From the NCBI GenBank assembly GCA_012270525.1, contig JAAXIE010000235.1, positions 1 through 6,424 of the forward strand: a DNA stretch of 6,424 nt. Reading direction: 5' to 3'. Source of the DNA: Dehalococcoidia bacterium. Lineage in GTDB: Bacteria > Chloroflexota > Dehalococcoidia > UBA3495 > JAAXIE01. This document shows positions 1-4,618 of this stretch, in pieces. Below the pieces are notes generated by a model. That model saw nothing but the letters and a program-made list of their open reading frames with translations. It ran no database searches and was not told where the DNA came from. The position numbers and the translations under genes were made by a program. Position 1 is the stretch's first letter; each line of letters begins with the position of its first letter.

Positions 1-157
1 TGTCGATGCCGAGGATGCGGGCGTGGGCGTGGGGGCTGCGAAGGAAGGCTGCATAGAGGACCCCGGTGGGCAGCATGTCGTCCACGTAGGAGCCCTTGCC
101 CTGGACCAAGCGAGGGTCTTCGAATCTTCGCATACTGGTGCCGGCGTAGGTGGTCAT
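1..157 (-). CDS. Molybdopterin-binding large subunit of the CoxL/xanthine dehydrogenase family (N-terminal fragment)
   Basis: The first 52 codons are visible; the rest runs off the left edge. Residues 10-27 (RRFEDPRLVQGKGSYVDD) and 39-48 (LRSPHAHARI) match the N-terminal signature shared by CoxL-type carbon monoxide dehydrogenase large subunits, aldehyde oxidases and xanthine dehydrogenase molybdenum subunits. In this family the large subunit (normally about 750-800 aa) carries the molybdenum-cytosine-dinucleotide cofactor and hydroxylates or oxidises the substrate, working with FAD and 2Fe-2S subunits. The ATG at 155-157 is preceded by AGGGGAG with a 4-base gap, which fixes the start. The gene lies 84 bp downstream of the MFS gene and has its own candidate promoter. 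The fragment is too short to tell true CO dehydrogenase (which needs the AYXCSFR active-site loop) from other hydroxylases, so no gene symbol is given. The family call is firm; the substrate is unknown. Confidence 0.87.
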   Translation of the reverse strand, partial: MTTYAGTSMRRFEDPRLVQGKGSYVDDMLPTGVLYAAFLRSPHAHARILGID

Positions 158-207
158 GTCGCTCCCCTATTGGTGAGAGTGGTCTATGCCGAACGGAGGT
201 TATCGGG

Positions 208-213
208 ATTATA
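208..213 (-). promoter_or_regulatory. Candidate -10 box of the molybdoenzyme gene
   Basis: Read on the minus strand, these six bases are a perfect TATAAT, 50 bases upstream of the ATG at 157. A TTGTGC element lies only 13 bases further upstream, too close for a normal -35 box, and no good hexamer sits at 16-18 bases. A consensus -10 box in such GC-rich DNA suggests that the CoxL-like gene can be transcribed independently of the MFS gene. This rests on sequence inspection only. Confidence 0.4.
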
Positions 214-241
214 CGCCCCAGATGTGGCACAAGGACGTGGC

Positions 242-1582
242 TCAGGCCTGACGGGATGTACTGGCGGATCGTACCCGGTCCGTTGCGAGGCTGGTGTTGC
301 CATCGTTGTCGGTGCCGGAAGTCCTGGATGTCCTGATGGAGCGCACCCGGTCAGTGGCCAGGGTCATGCAGATGGCGAAGGCGATGACCAAGGCTCCCGC
401 GGAGGCGACTGCGACGCGCGGATCGGTGAGGTGGCTCAACTGGGAGAGGGGGATGGTGCCGAGGGGTATGGAGCCGTAGCAGATGGTGTATATGCCCATG
501 ACCCGACCTCGCAGTACGTCGGGCACCTGCATCTGCAGGGTGGTCATTACGCCGGTGAGGTAGAGGGAGTTGCACACGCCGGCTCCGAGGACCATGGCCA
601 ACGAGAGCGGGTACCAGGGCGAAATGGCGAACAGCATGATGAAGGCACCGAAGCCGATGGCCCCGCCGATGATGATGAAGCCTCGGCGTTCCACCCGGGC
701 CAGGGCCATGGATACTAGGAGGCCGACGATGGAGCCGAGGCCGGCGAACATGAGAAGGGTGCCAATGACTTCCTGTCCGCCGTCGAACTCTTCCTTGGCA
801 AAGGCGGGCATGAACATGAGGTAGGACATGCCGAACACAGCGGTGAAGACGCTGAAGCTGATGAGGAAGAGGAAGATACGGTGCTCGACGATGAACTGGA
901 CTCCGGTGATCATCTCCTGGAGGACGCTGCGGCTGGCGCGTTCGGCGGGCGAGAGGGTGAGGGTCTGGCACATGATGGCCATGAGCATGAAACCGCCTGC
1001 GGCCATGAAGACGACCGGGGCGACGCCAGCGGTGCCGATGCCCGCCTTGGCCGCGATGTAGCCTGCTGCAAAGGGGGCGATGGAGCGGGTGGTGGGCCAG
1101 ACGATGGAGTTCAGGGGGACGACCAAGGGCATGTCGCGACGCTCGATGAGCCTGGCGTAGAGGGAGGCGCGGGCTGCTTCGCCGAAAGCTTGGCCCGTGC
1201 CGAACAGGCCCCCGGCAAGAATCACGTGCCATGGTTCCACTATTTCGGCGAAGGTCAGGACTCCCAGGCCGGCTACCATGAGGGCGGTGATCCCTTCGAC
1301 GACACCCATCAGCCGTCGGGGGTCGAGCTTGTCGGCGAAGACTCCACCGAGAAGGTTGAGGGTTATGGTGGGCACGGCAAGGGCGACTGCCATGTAGCCG
1401 AGGTAGCGCTCGTCGCCGGTGATGTCGTATATGAGCACGCCCAGGCTGAAGTCGACTATCATGCGGTAGCCGAATACCGAAGCGATGAGCCCGATGTAGT
1501 AGCGCCGGAAGCTGGGATACCTGGTGAAAACGGACAGGATGGCGGGTCTGCGGGTGGCGGGGCGAAAAGCGGTCTGTGTCAC
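242..1582 (-). CDS. MFS transporter, MFS_3/EntS-like drug or metabolite exporter
   Basis: A 446-aa major facilitator superfamily protein with about twelve hydrophobic segments in the inner membrane, expected to move a small molecule by proton or other ion antiport. Residues 14-30 (ILSVFTRYPSFRRYYIG) are the usual N-terminus of the EntS-like MFS_3 group. Residues 79-90 (GGVFADKLDPRR) are the motif A loop between helices 2 and 3, and RGRVMGIY at about 358-365 is the matching loop in the C-terminal half. The start is GTG; no in-frame ATG precedes the first helix. The Shine-Dalgarno is weak (GAGG about 12 bases upstream). The last 40 residues form a hydrophilic tail containing a 13-residue motif twice (see repeat). 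It is the last complete gene before the molybdoenzyme and lies 275 bp downstream of the 91-aa gene. Length and topology are normal for the family. Substrate cannot be inferred; a link to the neighbouring oxidoreductases is only contextual. Confidence 0.88.
   Translation of the reverse strand: MTQTAFRPATRRPAILSVFTRYPSFRRYYIGLIASVFGYRMIVDFSLGVLIYDITGDERYLGYMAVALAVPTITLNLLGGVFADKLDPRRLMGVVEGITALMVAGLGVLTFAEIVEPWHVILAGGLFGTGQAFGEAARASLYARLIERRDMPLVVPLNSIVWPTTRSIAPFAAGYIAAKAGIGTAGVAPVVFMAAGGFMLMAIMCQTLTLSPAERASRSVLQEMITGVQFIVEHRIFLFLISFSVFTAVFGMSYLMFMPAFAKEEFDGGQEVIGTLLMFAGLGSIVGLLVSMALARVERRGFIIIGGAIGFGAFIMLFAISPWYPLSLAMVLGAGVCNSLYLTGVMTTLQMQVPDVLRGRVMGIYTICYGSIPLGTIPLSQLSHLTDPRVAVASAGALVIAFAICMTLATDRVRSIRTSRTSGTDNDGNTSLATDRVRSASTSRQA
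251..361 (-). repeat. Duplicated LATDRVRSxxTSR motif in the MFS C-terminal tail
   Basis: Within the MFS gene, codons 408-420 (positions 323-361) and 432-444 (positions 251-289) encode LATDRVRSIRTSR and LATDRVRSASTSR, with a 24-residue period and a Thr/Ser/Gly/Asp-rich linker. By hand alignment 29 of 39 bases match. At least six codon differences are silent (Leu, Ala, Thr, Val and two Arg codons) and two change the residue. The tail follows the last membrane helix and would be cytoplasmic. Confidence 0.75.
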
Positions 1583-1857
1583 CTGTTGTACGAGCCTCGT
1601 TCCAGATTGCGCCGGGCCCTCTCCGTATCGGTTGCCAGACGAGGCGCGTATTTTCGGCAGTTGCTAGACGATGGGTGCGGAGCGTTCGCGGAAATTGGTC
1701 TCCTCAAGATGGCCATAGCATACCACGATGGTCGGGCATAGGCACAAGGTGATGTTGGCACGGTGTGGCATGTGGATGGGGCCATGCGGAGCTTCGTGAT
1801 TCGCAGGACTGGATAGGGGATCGGTCAGGGGCCTGGGTTCCCGCCTCCGAGGGTTTT
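1583..1857. other. Intergenic spacer between the 91-aa gene and the MFS gene
   Basis: This 275-bp spacer has no convincing gene. A 68-codon minus-strand frame ending in the MFS GTGA is rich in Arg, Ser and Pro and has no recognisable domain. The spacer probably carries the 5' leader and promoter of the MFS gene. No clear rho-independent terminator is seen for the upstream LLM/91-aa unit. Confidence 0.5.
1717..1747 (-). promoter_or_regulatory. Candidate promoter of the MFS gene
   Basis: On the minus strand TGG-TATGCT (positions 1725-1717) reads as an extended -10 element. TTGTGC (1747-1742) lies 19 bases upstream as a weak -35 box. Transcription would start near 1710 and leave a leader of roughly 130 bases before the GTG at 1582. 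The spacing is long and the -35 poor, so confidence is low. Confidence 0.27.
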
Positions 1858-2133
1858 CTAGGGTTCGGGGGCGGGATGGACTTCTTCCTCGACCTGCATG
1901 GGGGCTGGGCCGATGAAGAGTTCCCAGGGGCGGTGGGACTCGACGAAGATCTTGGCGTCTTCCATGGTATCGATGCCCCGCTGGGCCCGGCTGGGGTCGT
2001 AGGTGTTGGTGGTGGCGAAGGCATCGAAGCCGCGCTTGGTGGAACGGACGGCACCCATCTCATGGCGGTTGCCCTCGTCATCTTCGAGGACCAGTTGCTG
2101 GCCGGCTTTGCGCTCCATCCAGTACAGCTTCAA
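1858..2133 (-). CDS. Hypothetical 91-aa protein downstream of the LLM oxidoreductase
   Basis: I do not recognise this gene. It encodes 91 residues beginning MKLYWMERKAGQQLVLEDD. The first 45 residues alternate hydrophobic and charged positions like a small beta-sheet. Residues 55-72 (DTMEDAKIFVESHRPWEL) look like one amphipathic helix, and the tail is acidic and Pro-rich (VEEEVHPAPEP). No signal peptide or membrane segment is visible. It is probably a real gene: the TTG start is preceded by AGGAGGAG, it sits only 36 bp after the LLM stop on the same strand, and its composition is protein-like with all common residue types. It is likely cotranscribed with the LLM gene and could be a small accessory protein or an unrelated soluble protein. 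It contains no cysteines, so a ferredoxin or thiol role is unlikely. Confidence 0.72.
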   Translation of the reverse strand: MKLYWMERKAGQQLVLEDDEGNRHEMGAVRSTKRGFDAFATTNTYDPSRAQRGIDTMEDAKIFVESHRPWELFIGPAPMQVEEEVHPAPEP

Positions 2134-2135
2134 GG

Positions 2136-2144
2136 CTCCTCCTA
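2136..2144 (-). promoter_or_regulatory. Shine-Dalgarno that selects a TTG start for the 91-aa gene
   Basis: The minus strand reads TAGGAGGAG here, with AGGAGG four bases before the TTG at 2131-2133. The first in-frame ATG (residue 6) would be about 19 bases away, too far to use this site. TTG is therefore the best-supported start. Confidence 0.65.
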
Positions 2145-2169
2145 ACTCGACACCCAGCTCGATGGGCTG

Positions 2170-3192
2170 CTACTTGAAACTGGGGACTACTTTCTCGGCG
2201 AGAAGTTTCATGGAGTTGGCGACCAACTCGGGGGGTATCTGGCCACCGGGGTTGAAATCGAGGGAAAAGCCTGTGGCACCCAGTTCTTCCTGGTACATCT
2301 GGAGGCGTTCCACGACCTCTTCGGGGGTACCGTAGGCGGTACGGGTGACCACCTGTTCGTAGGGGACTTCGGAGAGGGCCTTGAGCCGCTCGTAGGCCTC
2401 CTGGTCGGCGGCCTCATTCAGGGTCTCGGCGACTAGGCGACGGCCGCGCATGGTGCTCTCCCGGGGTTCTTCGAAGGCGCGTTCGGAGGTCTCGGCGACG
2501 TATGCGGGTATCTGCACAATTACGTCGTTGGGGCCTTCGAAACCGGCGGCGTGCCTTGTCTCCTGGTATTCGCCGAGGAGATCCTGGAGTTCGGATATGC
2601 TCATCTGGTGGCGGATGAAGATGGGATAGCCGCTGCTGCCGATCATGCGGAAGGTGTCGCGGCTCTCGACGGCGACGCGAATGGGCGGGTGGGGTTTCTG
2701 GTAGGGCTTGGGGACGACGTCGACGTCGTGGAAGCTGAAGAATTCTCCATCGAAGGAGAAGGGTCCTTCGCCCCATGCGCGCAGGATGATTTCGAGGGAC
2801 TCGAAGTAGCGGCTGCGGCTCTCGCCGTAGTCGACGTTATAGCCTTGGTAGGACTCGAGGAAGGAGCTGCGCCCCACACCGAAGATGAGCCTCCCCTCGC
2901 TCATGTGGTCGATCATGGCGGCCTCTTCGGCGACGCGCACCGGGTTGGCCAAGGGGAGGACCTGCACGGCGATGCCCACGTTGATGCGGCTGGTGCGCCC
3001 GGAGACTGCTCCGGCGACGACCAAGGGGGAGGCGAGGACGGCGCGCTTTGGTCGGAAGTGGGTCTCGCCGAGCCAGACGGAGTCGAGGCCCACTTCCTCG
3101 GCCAGTTCGATGAGTTTCATCCACTCGCGAAAGGTCTCGATGTGAGGGGTGTCCTCACGCACCATGTACATGGTGAACATGCCGAAATCCAT
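2170..3192 (-). CDS. LLM class (luciferase-like) flavin-dependent oxidoreductase
   Basis: A complete 340-aa protein, the usual length for LuxA/F420-type TIM-barrel flavoproteins. Diagnostic segments are DFGMFTMY at 2-9 (first strand), LAEEVGLDSVWLGETHF at 30-46 with the family His at 45, NPVRVAEEAAMIDHMSEGRL at 83-102 followed by GVGRS at 105-109, and PKPYQKPHPPIRVA at 161-174. Such enzymes are soluble and use FMNH2 supplied by a reductase, or F420, to monooxygenate or oxidise organic substrates; the cofactor cannot be told from this sequence. The ATG is preceded by GAGAGGT with a 5-base gap. It has its own candidate promoter containing a perfect inverted repeat, and the 91-aa gene follows after 36 bp. 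Nearby MFS and molybdenum-hydroxylase genes suggest catabolism of an imported organic compound. Family is secure; substrate unknown. Confidence 0.92.
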   Translation of the reverse strand: MDFGMFTMYMVREDTPHIETFREWMKLIELAEEVGLDSVWLGETHFRPKRAVLASPLVVAGAVSGRTSRINVGIAVQVLPLANPVRVAEEAAMIDHMSEGRLIFGVGRSSFLESYQGYNVDYGESRSRYFESLEIILRAWGEGPFSFDGEFFSFHDVDVVPKPYQKPHPPIRVAVESRDTFRMIGSSGYPIFIRHQMSISELQDLLGEYQETRHAAGFEGPNDVIVQIPAYVAETSERAFEEPRESTMRGRRLVAETLNEAADQEAYERLKALSEVPYEQVVTRTAYGTPEEVVERLQMYQEELGATGFSLDFNPGGQIPPELVANSMKLLAEKVVPSFK

Positions 3193-3221
3193 GGCTACCT
3201 CTCGTGGCCCGACTGGGCGTC

Positions 3222-3251
3222 ACTGTAGCACACATGACGGGACGGCGTCAT
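3222..3251 (-). promoter_or_regulatory. Candidate promoter of the LLM gene
   Basis: On the minus strand TGC-TACAGT (3230-3222) is an extended -10 element. ATGACG (3251-3246) stands 18 bases upstream as a partial match to TTGACA. Transcription would begin near 3215, about 23 bases before the ATG. The -35 overlaps the stop codon of the upstream HTH gene. The inverted repeat at 3233-3252 covers the -35 and spacer. Confidence 0.35.
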
Positions 3252-3252
3252 G
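3233..3252. promoter_or_regulatory. Inverted repeat CATGACG-N6-CGTCATG, operator-like
   Basis: The 7-base arms are perfect and separated by GGACGG, spanning the end of the HTH gene and the -35/spacer of the proposed LLM promoter. No T-run follows on either strand, which argues for a protein-binding operator over an intrinsic terminator, although a short hairpin ending the HTH transcript remains possible. Confidence 0.45.
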
Positions 3253-3634
3253 GGTCTGCGGATGGCGGTGGCAGGGGCGGGGACTCCACCCACTTGCTGA
3301 CCCTATCGGCAATTTCTGAGAGGGTGATGCCTGGGGGCTGGGGTTGGCCGGACTTGCCGGGGCGAGAGGCTTCGGGCTTGCCGAAGACTTGGGGCCTGTA
3401 GCTCTTGAGGAGGAACATGAGGAGGCGGTCATTGCCCTCGACGGCGCGGATGCAAGCTTCGATTTCGAGGCCGTCGACGAGCTTATCGCGGGCGACGCGC
3501 CAGGCTTCGGCGAAGACGGGGTCGGTGTCGCGCCAGCGGTAGAGAGTGCCACGATTGACGCCGGCCGCTTTTGCGGCATCGGTGACCGATGCGCCAAGCT
3601 GGTGGGCGACGAGGAACCTTTCCTTCGCGTTCAT
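3248..3634 (-). CDS. Helix-turn-helix protein resembling phage terminase small subunits
   Basis: From the ATG at 3634 the protein has 128 residues. Residues 16-35 (SVTDAAKAAGVNRGTLYRWR) form a clear helix-turn-helix. DPVFAEAWRVARDKLVDGLE at 38-57 and LLMFLLKSYRPQVFG at 71-85 match the pattern seen after the HTH in terminase-small-subunit-like (phBC6A51-type) proteins, in which the small subunit recognises phage DNA for packaging. The tail (86-128) is Pro/Ser-rich and probably disordered. No Shine-Dalgarno precedes this ATG. The frame stays open to 4054, and a GTG at 3727 would add 31 basic residues, but the upstream part is Pro/His/Arg-rich and does not look like protein. No large terminase or capsid gene is in the window, so this may be a phage remnant or a domesticated DNA-binding protein. 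It lies 55 bp upstream of the LLM gene and could regulate it, which is speculation. Confidence 0.74.
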   Translation of the reverse strand: MNAKERFLVAHQLGASVTDAAKAAGVNRGTLYRWRDTDPVFAEAWRVARDKLVDGLEIEACIRAVEGNDRLLMFLLKSYRPQVFGKPEASRPGKSGQPQPPGITLSEIADRVSKWVESPPLPPPSADP

Positions 3635-3779
3635 TGCGCGGCGACGGAGGTATCTGCGGGAGGTTTTTCTCTTTCTGTTATGTGACTCGTTTGCCGCGTT
3701 GCAGCTTGGGTTATGGTTGTCGTTCACGAGCGGACCGCCGCATTGTGGATTGGAAGGGTGTGGGAGCGGGTATCTGGAA

Positions 3780-3802
3780 TTGGCGGCAAGACTGCCGCGC
3801 AA
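3780..3802. other. Bulged hairpin, 9-bp stem with 4-base loop
   Basis: TTGGCGGCA (3780-3788) pairs with TGCCGC plus CAA (3793-3798 and 3800-3802) around the loop AGAC, leaving G3799 bulged. No T-run follows on either strand. Function unknown. Confidence 0.35.
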
Positions 3803-3969
3803 GGGAAATCGCAGCGGAGGAAGCGGCTGGCGGACTTGCGGGTCGGGTTGGTGGTGCGACGGTAGCGATGATGGGCGACGTGGCGGGTGGTGGTATTGTT
3901 GGGATGTGTCGGGGTAAGGGGAGCTTCGCATAGGTGCGTGCTCATGAGTTTCCCTCCCAAGAGAAGTTG

Positions 3970-4017
3970 TTCTGCGAAAGCAGAAGCCGGGGCTGACTGC
4001 AGAGGTCAGTCCCCGGC
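3970..4017. other. Two abutting hairpins, the first with a GAAA loop on the plus strand
   Basis: Hairpin 1 is TTCTGC-GAAA-GCAGAA (3970-3985), a perfect 6-bp stem capped by a GNRA tetraloop if transcribed on the plus strand. With no gap, hairpin 2 (3986-4017) pairs GCCGGGG with CCCCGGC and CTGAC with GTCAG, giving a 12-bp stem with T4010 bulged and the 7-base loop TGCAGAG. The 5' arm of hairpin 1 (TCTGC) can also pair with GCAGA in loop 2, allowing a pseudoknot or a switch. On the minus strand hairpin 2 is followed by TTCTGCTTT, so a minus-strand terminator or attenuator is the main alternative. No known RNA family is recognised. Confidence 0.45.
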
Positions 4018-4115
4018 ATGAGATCAGGTTAGGGGAATTGGATGGGCGGGGCAATGGGCGGATGTCATGGACAAGGGTGGGACGGGGAGGGTTGGGCTGG
4101 GTTGTGGAGAGGGAC

Positions 4116-4134
4116 CGACGGTCCTCGACCGTCG
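4116..4134. repeat. Perfect inverted repeat CGACGGTC-CTC-GACCGTCG
   Basis: Eight-base perfect arms with a 3-base centre, about 30 bases upstream of the candidate -10 box of the toxin-antitoxin-like operon. It could be a regulator-binding site or a transcript hairpin. No T-run follows, so an intrinsic terminator is unlikely. Confidence 0.45.
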
Positions 4135-4158
4135 AACGGCAGGCTTCGGGGATGTGGA

Positions 4159-4167
4159 TGATAGAAT
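4159..4167 (+). promoter_or_regulatory. Candidate extended -10 promoter of the DUF4258/DUF2283-like operon
   Basis: TGATAGAAT reads as an extended -10 element (TGn followed by TAGAAT), about 70 bases before the ATG at 4238. No recognisable -35 box occurs 16-18 bases upstream. It is placed sensibly between the inverted repeat at 4116-4134 and the palindrome at 4194-4207, but the evidence is only a short match. Confidence 0.3.
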
Positions 4168-4193
4168 GGTGTGTGAGCCACAGATGCGGAGCG

Positions 4194-4207
4194 GTTGCAG
4201 GTGCAAC
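4194..4207. promoter_or_regulatory. Palindrome GTTGCA-GG-TGCAAC, possible operator
   Basis: Six-base perfect arms around GG lie between the candidate -10 box and the Shine-Dalgarno (GGAGGAGG, 4221-4228) of the first gene. This is where an autorepressor of a toxin-antitoxin operon would often bind. The antitoxin-like protein shows no obvious DNA-binding motif, so binding by it or by another factor is only inferred. Confidence 0.35.
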
Positions 4208-4237
4208 GGATGCCCAACACGGAGGAGGGGTGCCCTA

Positions 4238-4618
4238 ATGGCGACCCCACAACATCAGGGGGGGTTGCCGGACGCCATCACTGCTGGGGGCAAGACACGC
4301 CGGGTGTCTCGCTATCTCAGGGATGATGCAAGCCGTCGACCAGGGCGCCAAATGGTCACAGCGAGGCGAATAGAGCAGGTGTTAGACAACTGGCTGTTCC
4401 GGGGCGTCACAACATCGAGGGATGAACACGGTAACACTCATTGGGGGGAAGTGAGTTACAGGGGGAAATCTCGATTGATGAAAATCGTAATCTCTATGGA
4501 TGATACCACGATAGTGAATGCTTATCTTGACCGTAAGGCGACGAAGGCTTGGCAGAACAACAATCGCGGATATTTCCAAAGGCGTTGCGAACATGGGACC
4601 CTTGAGGAGCGAAGATGA
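4238..4618 (+). CDS. DUF4258-like protein, putative toxin of a toxin-antitoxin-type pair
   Basis: The protein has 126 residues from the ATG at 4238, which follows GGAGGAGG by nine bases. After a polar N-terminus (1-38), residues 41-56 (TARRIEQVLDNWLFRG) give a helix and 69-104 give successive strands, with MKIVISMDD at 81-89 and IVNAYLDRKATKAW at 92-105. This helix followed by a sheet ending in 'V(T/N)AY' matches the DUF4258 pattern, a small-domain family compared with RelE/BrnT-like toxins. The active residues of that family are not well established, so ribonuclease action is inference. Basic residues at the C-terminus (RRCEHGTLEERR) suit RNA contact. Its stop overlaps the next start by ATGA, implying translational coupling. 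GC content is well below neighbouring genes (26 of 60 at 4441-4500), suggesting acquisition by transfer. The gene is probably real; function is moderately supported. Confidence 0.7.
   Translation: MATPQHQGGLPDAITAGGKTRRVSRYLRDDASRRPGRQMVTARRIEQVLDNWLFRGVTTSRDEHGNTHWGEVSYRGKSRLMKIVISMDDTTIVNAYLDRKATKAWQNNNRGYFQRRCEHGTLEERR
4604..4609 (+). promoter_or_regulatory. Internal Shine-Dalgarno for the second gene of the pair
   Basis: GAGGAG lies inside the end of the DUF4258-like gene, five bases before the ATG at 4615. The second gene can therefore start translation independently as well as by coupling through the ATGA overlap, as expected where the partner must be made in excess. Confidence 0.6.

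Larger units (their letters stand above)
3635..4237. other. Structured divergent intergenic region without a convincing gene
   Basis: This 603-bp stretch separates the minus-strand HTH gene from the plus-strand DUF4258-like gene. Open frames on both strands give Pro/His/Arg/Thr-rich or Gly-rich translations without domains. The region holds hairpins at 3780-3802, 3970-3985, 3986-4017 and 4116-4134, a 14-base palindrome at 4194-4207 and a candidate plus-strand promoter. It may encode a structured RNA, hold regulatory sites for both genes, or be a degraded insertion. Confidence 0.55.

Noticed and set aside
23..1741. Long plus-strand open frames (23-718 and 881-1741) across the MFS gene
   Set aside because: They lie antisense to a clear MFS membrane protein, and their translations are Gly/Asp/Glu/His-rich without domains, as expected from the reverse of a GC-rich gene.
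1579..1785. 68-codon minus-strand frame ending in GTGA overlap with the MFS start
   Set aside because: The overlap looks like coupling, but the peptide is Arg/Ser/Pro-rich with no recognisable motif and no good ribosome site was noted.
2551..3228. Plus-strand open frame of 225 codons opposite the LLM gene
   Set aside because: The minus-strand frame is an unmistakable luciferase-like oxidoreductase; the plus-strand product is low-complexity and acidic, an antisense shadow.
3986..4017. tRNA-like 7-bp end stem GCCGGGG/CCCCGGC
   Set aside because: The element is only 32 bases long, with no room for D, anticodon and T arms and no CCA-side T-loop sequence.
3970..4017. Self-cleaving ribozyme (hammerhead or HDV-like)
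   Set aside because: GAAA is present only as a tetraloop; the hammerhead CUGANGA core and the HDV nested pseudoknot layout were not found.
3635..4054. 140-residue N-terminal extension of the HTH protein
   Set aside because: The added sequence is Pro/Ser/His/Arg-rich, non-conserved-looking and spans the hairpins; the HTH domain begins close to the ATG at 3634.
4042..4061. Two copies of ATGGGCGG 12 bases apart, iteron-like
   Set aside because: Only two short G-rich copies with no replication gene nearby; chance is likely in this composition.
4067..4237. 57-residue N-terminal extension of the DUF4258-like gene
   Set aside because: The extension crosses an inverted repeat, a candidate promoter and a palindrome, while the ATG at 4238 has a strong Shine-Dalgarno.
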